A DNA stretch of 54,147 nucleotides from Myxococcota bacterium (GTDB lineage: Bacteria > Myxococcota_A > Polyangia > JAAYKL01). A program made the position numbers and the translations under genes. The stretch lies in assembly GCA_028278265.1 (NCBI GenBank), contig JANQET010000212.1:1-54147 (forward strand), in the 5' to 3' direction. The stretch's first letter is position 1. Each line of letters starts with the position of its first letter. Positions 24,082 to 31,820 of the stretch are shown here, piece after piece. Below the pieces are notes generated by a model. That model did not search any database. It worked only from the letters and a program-made list of their open reading frames with translations, and was not told the origin of the DNA.

Positions 24082-25308
24082 CTACTTGTTGATGAGGACC
24101 GGGATGACGCTCGTTCCGGCCGAGGGACCGGTGATCTGAAACCAGTCGGCGATGGTCTGGCCCACGTCGGCGAATGAGGGGCGAATCCCCAGGGAGGTGC
24201 CCGGCTCGATGGCCGGGGAGTAGATGAGCAACGGCACGTATTCGCGGGTGTGATCCGTGTGCCGCTGCAAGCAGGGATCACACCCGTGATCCGCGCAGAT
24301 GAAGAGCAGATCGCTCGAAGTGAGTTTGGGCATCAGCGCGCTCAAACCCCGGTCGACATCGCGCAACGCCCCGGCGTAGCCCTGGGGATTACGTCGATGG
24401 CCGTAGGCGGTATCCGTGTCGTTACAATTGGCAAACAGCAACCCGCCGCGAGACCGTTCGAATTCGTCGTTGAGCTTGGCCATGGTGTCTTTGTTGGAGG
24501 TTGTTTTAACGGCACGGCTCACGCCGCGGGAGGCAAACAGGTCGTCGATTTTTCCCAATCCGACCACTTTCCGCTGGCTTTGTTCCAGGTGGTCGAGGAG
24601 GGTCGGGCTGACCGGCGGCATGCTGAAATCCCGTCGATTGCCGGTCCGGGTAAAATTTCCGGGTTGACCGATGAACGGTCGGGCGATCACCCGGCCCACC
24701 CGCAGCGGGTTCATCAATTCCCTCGCGATGCGGCAAATTTCGTATTGTCGATCAATCGGGATGATCTCTTCGTGTGCTGCAATTTGAAAAACAGAATCAG
24801 AGCTGGTGTAGATGATCGGCTTTTTCGTGCGAAGATGCTCCTCGCCGAGCCGGCGGATGATCTCCGTGCCCGAAGCGGTAGAATTGCCCAGAATTCCGGT
24901 GCCGATGCGCTCGGAAAAACGGGCGATGATGTCGGCGGGAAAGCCGTCGGGGAACAGCCCCAGGGGATGGTCGACCAAACACCCCATCAGCTCCCAATGA
25001 CCGTAGATGGAATCCTTGCCCGGGTTGAGCGAGGCCATCTTACCGAAGGCGCCGGTCGGGCAGGGCGCAGGGGGGAGACCCGGTATCTGTATGGCGCCAT
25101 CTTCTGTCGCTGCCGGAATTTGTGCCGCATTGCCCAGCCCGAGGGCTTGCAGGGTGGGCAGCGTCAACCCGCCGACAGCCGTGGCCACGTGCGCCAGCGA
25201 ATGGGTCCCCTCATCGTCGTATTCGGCCGCGTCGGGCAGCGCGCCGATACCTACACCGTCCAAGACGATTACGATCGCTCTCTTGTCCAAGATGGTCCTT
25301 TCCCTCAT
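24082..25308 (-). CDS. deoB: phosphopentomutase
   Basis: A 408-residue cytoplasmic enzyme of the alkaline-phosphatase superfamily that interconverts ribose- or deoxyribose-1-phosphate and the 5-phosphate in nucleoside salvage. Metal and active-site motifs are present: AIVIVLDGVGIGALPDA near the start, GKDSIYGHWELMG in the cap, the Thr/Ser region TASGTEI, and ICADHGCDPC..HTDHTREYVPLL at the C-terminal metal site. The length is usual for DeoB. The ATG at 25308 is possible, but a TTG at 25290 with AGGGAAAGG ahead may be the true start. It is convergent with the sigma54-activator gene, with only 3 nt between the stops. Confidence 0.93.
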   Translation of the reverse strand: MRERTILDKRAIVIVLDGVGIGALPDAAEYDDEGTHSLAHVATAVGGLTLPTLQALGLGNAAQIPAATEDGAIQIPGLPPAPCPTGAFGKMASLNPGKDSIYGHWELMGCLVDHPLGLFPDGFPADIIARFSERIGTGILGNSTASGTEIIRRLGEEHLRTKKPIIYTSSDSVFQIAAHEEIIPIDRQYEICRIARELMNPLRVGRVIARPFIGQPGNFTRTGNRRDFSMPPVSPTLLDHLEQSQRKVVGLGKIDDLFASRGVSRAVKTTSNKDTMAKLNDEFERSRGGLLFANCNDTDTAYGHRRNPQGYAGALRDVDRGLSALMPKLTSSDLLFICADHGCDPCLQRHTDHTREYVPLLIYSPAIEPGTSLGIRPSFADVGQTIADWFQITGPSAGTSVIPVLINK

Positions 25309-25495
25309 CGTCCACGGTCCAAATCGAAAGACCGTCTCACCGGTGTTGTACCGCTTTTATCGGGATCGGCAAAACTTTTGTCGAGTCGCGGCGAGTCCCC
25401 CGGAATATGCGCTTGCGACCCCAAGCGAAGCGGTTTAGAAAAGATGGGGAACTGGACCTGTAACCAACAGAGACAACACCGAGGGAACGCTACAG

Positions 25496-27169
25496 ATGAC
25501 TGAACAAACTACCGATAGACAAGGCCCGGCGCCGCTCAAACCCCTCCGTTTCGGGACCAGTGGCCTACGGGCGCTGATCACTGAGATGACCGACATGGAG
25601 TGCTACATCAACACGAGGGGATTCATCTATTTCCTCGAAGGCCTGGGTGAAGTCGGCGAGGGCAGGAAAGTGGCCCTCGGCGGCGACCTCCGGTCGAGCA
25701 CCCCGCGGATCATGGCCGCGGTCAAACGGGCGATCCAAGACCAGGGGCTCGAGGTGGATTACTGCGGACTGGTCCCGTCGTCCGCGTTGGCGTACTACGC
25801 GATGGCCAGGGGCATTGCCAGTATCATGGTCACCGGTAGCCACATCCCCGACGACCGGAACGGGATCAAGTTTACCAAGGCCGCCGGTGAGGTGTTGAAA
25901 TCGGACGAGGCGGCGATCCTCAAGAACGTCAGAAAGGCTCGGGATGAGGTATCCTCGGTGCCCGCCCCTCAGAGCCTCTTCGACGAGCGGGGGATGTTCA
26001 AAACGGAAGAGAATCTACCCCACACCACTCCCGATTCGCTCGTCCTGTATAAGGAGCGATACGTGAAGCTCTTTGCCGACCCTCCCTTGAGCGGAAAGAG
26101 GCTCGTGCTCTATCAGCACTCCGCGGTGGGACGGGATCTGGTTCAGGAGATCTTCGTGGCGCTCGGCGCCGAAGTGATCCCGGTGGCACGCAGCGAGAAG
26201 TTCATCTCCGTCGATACGGAGAAAGTCTCTGACGAGACGAGACAACTGTTGCAGGAGATGGCCGAAACGTACTCCCCCTTTGCGGTCATCTCCACTGATG
26301 GGGATTCTGATCGACCGCTGCTCGCCGATGCAGCGGGTCAGTTTCTGCCCGGTGATAAACTGGGATCCCTTGCCGCTTTGTTTCTGAAACCGGATTTTGT
26401 GGCGTTGCCGGTGACGACCAATAGCTCGGTGGTCCAAGCGTTGAAGTCGGCCGGCATACCGCTCACCCTGACCCGCATCGGATCACCCTACGTGATTCAG
26501 GCGATGATCGACCAAGGCAACGAAGATCCAACATCAAAGCTCGCCGCCTGGGAGGTCAACGGCGGATTTCTCACCGGCAGCGATTGGGAGATTAACGGTA
26601 AAGTGCTCAAGGCGCTCCCCACCCGAGACGCCGTGTTGCCCCTGCTGTCCGCCCTGCTGTTGGCGATTCAAGAGGGCAAGACCGTGGCCGAGCTAATCGC
26701 CGAGAAGCTGCCCCAACGCCACACCTATGCCGGGGCGATCGACAATATGACACCGGGCTGCGAAGCCTACACCGCGCAGATGGGAAAGAAGATCATCGCA
26801 ATGCTCTCCCCGAGAGATAGTGAGATAAAGCAAGTGGCATTCAACGATGGGAGGATTTTCACCAGCGCGACCGGTCAAAATTTTGAAGAAGCGTCGCCCC
26901 AGCGGTCGACCGAGCTGAAGGAGTTGAAAAACAAGTTGAGCGATCTCTTTTCGAGCGACAAGGGGTTCGGTCCGATCAGCGCGGTCAATTTCGTCGACGG
27001 CATCAGAGTGACCTTCGCCAACAACGACATCGCCCATCTACGCCCCTCGGGAAATGCCCCCGAATTCAGACTCTACGCCGAGTCGGATAGCCTGTCCACC
27101 GCCCGCGAAACCGTCGCTCAAAAAGATAGGCTCGTGCGCGAATTGATTGAGCGAGCACGCCAGATCTAA
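25496..27169 (+). CDS. phosphohexomutase (phosphoglucomutase/phosphomannomutase family)
   Basis: A 557-residue member of the alpha-D-phosphohexomutase family, which moves phosphate between C1 and C6 of a hexose. The four expected loops are present: catalytic phosphoserine TGSHIPDDRNGIK, metal site DGDSDRPLL, sugar-binding WEVNGGF and phosphate-binding RPSGNAPEFR. Substrate choice (glucose, mannose or glucosamine) cannot be read safely. ATG 25496 has GAGGGAAC ahead. It diverges from deoB, with 187 bp between the genes, and both act on sugar phosphates, though a joint pathway is only a guess. Confidence 0.9.
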   Translation: MTEQTTDRQGPAPLKPLRFGTSGLRALITEMTDMECYINTRGFIYFLEGLGEVGEGRKVALGGDLRSSTPRIMAAVKRAIQDQGLEVDYCGLVPSSALAYYAMARGIASIMVTGSHIPDDRNGIKFTKAAGEVLKSDEAAILKNVRKARDEVSSVPAPQSLFDERGMFKTEENLPHTTPDSLVLYKERYVKLFADPPLSGKRLVLYQHSAVGRDLVQEIFVALGAEVIPVARSEKFISVDTEKVSDETRQLLQEMAETYSPFAVISTDGDSDRPLLADAAGQFLPGDKLGSLAALFLKPDFVALPVTTNSSVVQALKSAGIPLTLTRIGSPYVIQAMIDQGNEDPTSKLAAWEVNGGFLTGSDWEINGKVLKALPTRDAVLPLLSALLLAIQEGKTVAELIAEKLPQRHTYAGAIDNMTPGCEAYTAQMGKKIIAMLSPRDSEIKQVAFNDGRIFTSATGQNFEEASPQRSTELKELKNKLSDLFSSDKGFGPISAVNFVDGIRVTFANNDIAHLRPSGNAPEFRLYAESDSLSTARETVAQKDRLVRELIERARQI

Positions 27170-27214
27170 ATCACAAATGATCGCGACTCTGTTCCCCTTC
27201 CGAACCGCGATGGA

Positions 27215-27922
27215 TTATTCGGTTCGCACCCCCTGCAGATCAAAAATGAACCGCGCAGACATCTCGGGGGTGTCGACCTCTTTTCCGTCGACGACCCGTG
27301 GGATGTATTTCCATTGTCGAATTGCCGCCAGTGCGGCCAGATCGAAGATCTCCTGAGGAAACGCCCGGGTTACCCGCGCTTGGGAGACTGAGCCGGTCTT
27401 GCTGACAGTGAACTGCACCTCGACCCACCCCTCGACTTTTTGAATCAAGGCCATGGATGGGTAGTGGGGATAGACCTGTTTGCGCTTGAAGGCGCGATGA
27501 TTCTTCATCCAACCGATTTTGAAGTCCGCCAAGCTGGTCAGGTGGAGATCCGGGGTGGCCGGCGCCACTGCGCAGACCGAGCTCGGATCCATTGCCGCCG
27601 GTCCAACACCGAACACGGTATCCAACGGAACGCCGACGACCGGTGACTCGGGGAGCATCAGCGGTTGGCTTCGTCTGGTGATCGCCCGCTCGGTTTTCAT
27701 GGGTTCGCTGGGGTGTTCCTGTTCTTCCTCGATTTCGAGGCAGCGAAAGTCCAGCGCCGGCTCGGGCGAATCGATGAGCCCCAAGGAGCCCTCTTCGATC
27801 AGCAAGTGCATGAAGTGGAAGATCAGCACGCTGATCATCGCCGCTCCCGTCGCGATGATCAAGAATCGGATCGGCGCAATTCTGATCAGCCGAGAGACAG
27901 GCGATTTGACTGTGGCCGACAT
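27215..27922 (-). CDS. TonB-family protein
   Basis: A 235-residue protein with one N-terminal transmembrane helix (about residues 18-40), an acidic/proline-containing periplasmic stretch, and a TonB C-terminal domain (KQVYPHYPSMALIQKVEGWVEVQFTV, SVSQARVTRAFPQEIFDLAALAAIRQWKY-like). The domain contacts outer-membrane or envelope partners. The linker is short for a true TonB and no ExbB/ExbD genes are near, so a role as an energiser is not shown. It is convergent with the phosphohexomutase gene and divergent from the selenoprotein gene. Confidence 0.83.
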   Translation of the reverse strand: MSATVKSPVSRLIRIAPIRFLIIATGAAMISVLIFHFMHLLIEEGSLGLIDSPEPALDFRCLEIEEEQEHPSEPMKTERAITRRSQPLMLPESPVVGVPLDTVFGVGPAAMDPSSVCAVAPATPDLHLTSLADFKIGWMKNHRAFKRKQVYPHYPSMALIQKVEGWVEVQFTVSKTGSVSQARVTRAFPQEIFDLAALAAIRQWKYIPRVVDGKEVDTPEMSARFIFDLQGVRTE

Positions 27923-28067
27923 TCAACCAATAAACCACGTCGCCGCCGGACCATCAAGCGATCGGTTGTCAGTTCCGTACGGGATGGTGTACCAACGCCC
28001 GCAGACCATTCCTGTGACAGCGCTTTTTGGCTTTGTCACATCAGTCCAAAAGCGTTAGAATTCCGGT

Positions 28068-28709
28068 GTGGCATTGCTGACAACAATGATTAGTGACCGA
28101 TCCCGTCAATTCTTTTACGCAGTTCTCACGCTGTTGGCCTGTCTCTCGATCGGCTGTTCAGATGGTGCTGTCGACTCCACCGATGATGATGACAACGGTT
28201 CGACCGATCAGGAGGACACCTATTGTGACGAGCTCGACCCCGAGGGAAACGGGGTAGGCCAGGTCGCCGCCAACTGGACTCTCGTGGATGCGGACGGCAA
28301 TGAGCATAGCCTGCACGACTATTGCGGTAAAGTGGTCTATCTGGAGATCGGTCCCCAATGGTGACCCCCTTGTGTACTGCGCCTGGAGCAGTTGGCTCAA
28401 TGGCAAAAGGAGGATCTCGCCGGTGAGGAGGACCTGGCTGTGGTGGTGGCGATGACCGAGAATCTGGATTTCGAACTGCCCACACCGGAGGATCTCATCG
28501 AATGGAAGGCCGCCCTGGACTTGGACTGTGACATGCTGGAGGACCCGGAAGGAGAGTCGATTTCGATGTATATCGAAGACAATCCGGACAACCAGATCGC
28601 CGTGGCGGTGAGTGTGTTGATCGACAAAAAGATGGTGATTCGCGAGGTCTATGGCGAGGCCGAAGGGGAGATCGAGCTGCCGTCAATCCAGGCGTTATTG
28701 GCCGAGTAG
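28068..28709 (+). CDS. selenocysteine-containing thioredoxin/TlpA-like lipoprotein
   Basis: One frame of 213 codons is broken only by TGA at 28362-28364 (codon 99). The residues around it read GPQW-(TGA)-PPCVLRLEQ, so the TGA stands exactly where thioredoxin/TlpA proteins have the first Cys of WCPPC; Cys102 is the second. The preceding GKVVYLEI strand and the following ~110 residues are thioredoxin-fold-like. The leader has lipobox LSIGC (Cys30) and an acidic linker, so it acts as an exported redox lipoprotein. A SECIS-like hairpin starts 17 nt after the TGA. I infer selenocysteine at position 99 and a UxxC redox pair. A nonsense mutation is the alternative, but its exact placement argues against it. 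Start is GTG 28068 or ATG 28086. Confidence 0.85.
28381..28404 (+). promoter_or_regulatory. bacterial SECIS-like hairpin
   Basis: Downstream of the TGA the RNA can fold as GCC-UG-GAGC-(AGUUG)-GCUC-AAU-GGC: a 4-bp upper stem, a small internal loop with one more possible U-A pair and an unpaired U, and a 3-bp lower stem. The apical loop begins 26 nt after the TGA and has G in its second place, in line with the known 16-37 nt distance and loop rule of bacterial SECIS elements read by SelB. No folding programme was run. Confidence 0.55.
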
Positions 28710-28717
28710 GGCGCTCA

Positions 28718-29557
28718 CTATTCAGGCGGAAGAGGACAGGGCTCAGGACCGGTCACCGTGGGGTGATCGTTTTCCAGCCACGCTTTCAACCCATCCTGAT
28801 ATCGATACACATTGGTGTAGCCCATCGTCATCAGGGCGTGCACCCCGATGAGATCCCGTCCGCAGCTCGCGTTGAGGCAGTAGATGGCGATGGCCGCGTC
28901 TTTTTGGGGGATCACGTCGATGAACGCTTGGCCGCCGTTAATCGGGCCGTTGGCATCGGCCCATTGCTCGACCGGGATGTTGACCGCGCAGGGGATGTGG
29001 CCATAGGGAATATCGGCCTCTTCGCCCCCCTGGTAGGTCTCCGGGGTGAGGCTGTCCACCACGTACGCCGCACCGCTTTCGAACGGGTAGTGGATATTGT
29101 ACCACGGCAGGAATCCGGCATAGGGGAGGACGTAGTAGTGGGGGAGGGTGTCCCAATCATTGGTCCCCGCCGCATAGTAGTAGACTTCGGTGTATCCCAT
29201 GTCCGCGGCCCGTTGGGCGGCGATCACATCATTGCCGAAGCCGGTGCAGTAGAACACGATGGGCTGCGCCTGATCGGGTACGGCCGCGGTGAGTGCGGCG
29301 CCGCCGTTGATCAGCAGGCCGGTCTGATCCACCAAGGTTTCGAAGGGGATGTTGATCGCGTTTTGGATGTACCCTGCATTGTATTCGTCCTGTGGTCGCA
29401 CATCGATGATGACGATGGCTTCGTTGGTGGTGATCCACTCGTTCAATTGGGTGTAATCGACCTCCGCGAGAATGGGTGAGTCCCTGTCGCAAGCCCAGGC
29501 CAATGCCAAGGCCGTCGCGAGGATCGCCATCCATCTCATATTGAACCCGCTTTGCAT
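28718..29557 (-). CDS. double-rhodanese lipoprotein
   Basis: A 279-residue exported protein with two rhodanese (sulfurtransferase) domains. The leader ends with AWAC (Cys23). Domain 1 (~residues 30-140) has IIDVRPQDEYNAGYIQNAINIP and the active-site loop FYCTGFGNDVIA; domain 2 (~165-270) has HIPCAVNIP and the loop IYCLNASCGRDLIG. Both loops keep the catalytic Cys, so persulfide transfer in the periplasm or at the outer membrane is possible. ATG 29557 has AAGGAG ahead. It is convergent with the selenoprotein gene with 8 nt between the stops, and the next gene upstream codes for a desulfhydrase-like enzyme. Confidence 0.87.
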   Translation of the reverse strand: MQSGFNMRWMAILATALALAWACDRDSPILAEVDYTQLNEWITTNEAIVIIDVRPQDEYNAGYIQNAINIPFETLVDQTGLLINGGAALTAAVPDQAQPIVFYCTGFGNDVIAAQRAADMGYTEVYYYAAGTNDWDTLPHYYVLPYAGFLPWYNIHYPFESGAAYVVDSLTPETYQGGEEADIPYGHIPCAVNIPVEQWADANGPINGGQAFIDVIPQKDAAIAIYCLNASCGRDLIGVHALMTMGYTNVYRYQDGLKAWLENDHPTVTGPEPCPLPPE

Positions 29558-29626
29558 GATAAATCGCTCCTTTGCTCGAGCGTACCATATCAGGAGGATC
29601 GGTTTTCGGGCAACCGTTGCGAGGCC

Positions 29627-30619
29627 TTAGAGCTGCATTTCTGCGGCCTTGGGGAAGAGTCCGAACAGCCCGCCGGTGAGGATGAACAGGATATGATGCG
29701 CCCCGGCGAAGCGATCGGTCTTGATTTCGTTCACCAGACCGAAAAACGCCTTGCCGGTGTAGGCCGGATCGAGAATGACCCCTTCTGCCCGGGCCAGCCG
29801 GGTGATTAGGTCCAGCTCCTCGGGTTGGCTCAACGCATAGCCCCGCCCCACATAGCCGTCGATGATGCCGATCTCTTCGGGATCGACCGAGACGGACAAG
29901 CCGAACCGGTCGGAGGTCTCGGTGACCAGACGGTGGATCAGCGGACGAAAATAGGCCTCGTCGTCACAGACGTTGACTGCCCACACTTTGGCCTTCAAGT
30001 CGAACAAACGGCGACCCAGCTCCAGCCCGGCGCTGGTGCCTCCGGAACCGGCAGCATTGACGATGGCGTCGAACTTCACCCCGTGCTCCCGTTCAGCCGC
30101 GGCGATCTCCTGACAGGCTTCGATATAGCCCCAAACCCCCATCGCCATGCTGGCGCCCTCGGCGATCACATAGGGCCGTTTCCCAGCGGCGCTGAGCTCC
30201 TCGGCCACCTGGCCCATCAGTGCGTCGTGCTCCCGATACTGTTCCGGGGTGATCAGGCGAATCTCCGCACCGAGCACTCGGTCGAGGAAATAATTGCCCT
30301 CCGGGCGCTCGGGCTCGGTGCCGCGGAGCAGCAGCACCACGTCGAGTCCGTACCGTCGGGCCACGGCAGCGGTGGCCCGACAGTGGTTGGATTGAAGCCC
30401 CCCGCAGGTGATCAGCGTATCCGCACCCGCGTCCAGGGCCTCGCGCACCACATAGGCCAATTTGCGCACCTTGTTGCCGGTGATCAGCCCCCCGGTGTCG
30501 TCGTCCCGTTTGATCCAGATCTGTTTATCGTTGCCCCAGGTCCCACTCGCCCGCTCCAGGTGAGCGACCGGTGTGGGCAGTTGAGCAATATCGAGTCGTT
30601 TCGGCAATTTCACGCTCAT
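29627..30619 (-). CDS. D-cysteine desulfhydrase/ACC-deaminase-like PLP enzyme
   Basis: A 330-residue fold-type II pyridoxal-phosphate enzyme. The PLP lysine lies in GGLITGNKVRKLAYV, followed by CGGLQSNHCRATAAVARRYG, which binds the cofactor, and AGSGGTSAGLELG, which holds the phosphate. The pattern fits the family of D-cysteine desulfhydrase and 1-aminocyclopropane-1-carboxylate deaminase; the two cannot be told apart with confidence here. Desulfhydrase activity would release sulfide from cysteine and would fit the neighbouring rhodanese protein. ATG 30619 has AGGAGGGA ahead and is preferred to 30667. Confidence 0.87.
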   Translation of the reverse strand: MSVKLPKRLDIAQLPTPVAHLERASGTWGNDKQIWIKRDDDTGGLITGNKVRKLAYVVREALDAGADTLITCGGLQSNHCRATAAVARRYGLDVVLLLRGTEPERPEGNYFLDRVLGAEIRLITPEQYREHDALMGQVAEELSAAGKRPYVIAEGASMAMGVWGYIEACQEIAAAEREHGVKFDAIVNAAGSGGTSAGLELGRRLFDLKAKVWAVNVCDDEAYFRPLIHRLVTETSDRFGLSVSVDPEEIGIIDGYVGRGYALSQPEELDLITRLARAEGVILDPAYTGKAFFGLVNEIKTDRFAGAHHILFILTGGLFGLFPKAAEMQL

Positions 30620-30638
30620 TTGTCCCTCCTCATCTGGT

Positions 30639-30740
30639 GCCCTGCTACAGCATAAATCGGGTCTCAATACTCACCATTCCCTCTCCCGTTTGAGGGCCCT
30701 GCTACAGCATAAATCGGGTCTCAATACTCACCATTCCCTC
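30639..30740. repeat. 45-bp direct duplication of a gene's 3' end
   Basis: The 45 bp at 30639-30683 are repeated exactly at 30696-30740, with 12 bp between. The right copy is the end of the envelope-protein gene on the minus strand and contains its stop codon; the left copy lies in the gap before the desulfhydrase gene. The unit is 57 bp, so this looks like one recent tandem duplication. Confidence 0.9.
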
Positions 30741-31820
30741 GAATAGAGGGCGGCCAAATTCGGCGACCTGAACCTGTTCCAACTCGATGCTCGCTGCGGG
30801 AAAGAGGGAGCCGGCGTTGAAATCGAGGTTGATGATCAACTGCTCCAGGGGGGCGACGCCCAACCGCATCAGGCCGCCGAGATAGCCGGTCCAAGCGCTG
30901 TCGGTTTTGGTCGGGTGGTCGCCGATTGATTTCCCCTGGGTCCACAACACGGCCGCACCGCCGAAGGCGCCGAAGCTGAAGCGAAAAACGTTCAACCGCA
31001 TGAACTCCCAAACCAGGTTCAACCGTCCGCTGGCCAGGTTGAACGAGGTGCTGACGTCGTCTTTTTTGATGTCTTGAGTGATCAGTGAAATCGCGCCGTT
31101 CAGCTCAATCGCGATCGACCGTTGGGGAAGCCAGCCCAGTGCCGCGTTCAGCACGCCCGCGGTGTTGACTCCCCCGGGTGAACCAACGGCGCTGAAGCCC
31201 ATTTTCAGCGAAATGGCGCGGTTTTTTTTTTCGGCTAGCACCGGGGATTCCAACACCAGCGCTTCGATAGCCTTGGGCGGTGACGGTTTGGGCTCCCGGG
31301 TTTGAGGGGTCAACCTGAGCTCGTGTAGGCTGACCCGCAGCGCTTCGATGGTTTTCAACGCGGCGATGGTCGGCTTTTCGGAGGGAGCGACCTCCTCCAG
31401 GCGGAGCCGTCGGCGGGTGGTCTTTTGATTGAGCCGGTCGACGATCCACAGCTCCACCCGTTTCCCCTGGGTGTGTCGAGTGAGCCGGATGGCGAGTGCG
31501 GCCCAGTGTTGCTCGGCGAGATCGTCCAATTCGGTTTGTTGGTGATACTCGTCCGTGGCCACCCCATCGATGCTCCTGACATCGAGGTTCAGCAGATCGA
31601 GCTCGATGAGAATTCTCTTCTCCGCCTCGATCCAGGCCTTGTCTGCACAGCACTGCTGCATCGAAACCATGATCACCAGCGGTCTGATTTCGGTTTCCTT
31701 GGCCACGCGCGGCTGATCGGCGGTTTGTGCGTTGGCGGCGGGCGTACCCAACCAGATGAGAATCATCGAGGCGATTGTTGCGATTGGTCGGTGCTGTGTT
31801 CTAGATTTCTTCGAGTTCAC
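30702..31820 (-). CDS. secreted, probably outer-membrane protein of a sigma-FecR operon
   Basis: A 372-residue protein with a signal peptide (hydrophobic IATIASMILIWLG, cleavage after ANA, residue ~31). The first half is a mixed domain (LVIMVSMQQCCADKAWIEAEKRILIELDL...); the second half (~205-372) has alternating strands and ends in IETRFML, the manner of an outer-membrane barrel. I do not recognise the family. The start is a GTG overlapping the FecR-protein stop (GTGA), so the two are coupled, and the pair follows a sigma factor. The 3' end of the gene is duplicated just downstream. Confidence 0.75.
   Translation of the reverse strand: MNSKKSRTQHRPIATIASMILIWLGTPAANAQTADQPRVAKETEIRPLVIMVSMQQCCADKAWIEAEKRILIELDLLNLDVRSIDGVATDEYHQQTELDDLAEQHWAALAIRLTRHTQGKRVELWIVDRLNQKTTRRRLRLEEVAPSEKPTIAALKTIEALRVSLHELRLTPQTREPKPSPPKAIEALVLESPVLAEKKNRAISLKMGFSAVGSPGGVNTAGVLNAALGWLPQRSIAIELNGAISLITQDIKKDDVSTSFNLASGRLNLVWEFMRLNVFRFSFGAFGGAAVLWTQGKSIGDHPTKTDSAWTGYLGGLMRLGVAPLEQLIINLDFNAGSLFPAASIELEQVQVAEFGRPLFEGMVSIETRFML

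Noticed and set aside
28068-28364. Short lipoprotein gene ending at TGA, followed by a separate gene at 28392.
   Set aside because: The two parts lie in one frame, the break falls on the catalytic Cys position, and the second part has no proper start signal (its first codon lies within the SECIS-like hairpin).
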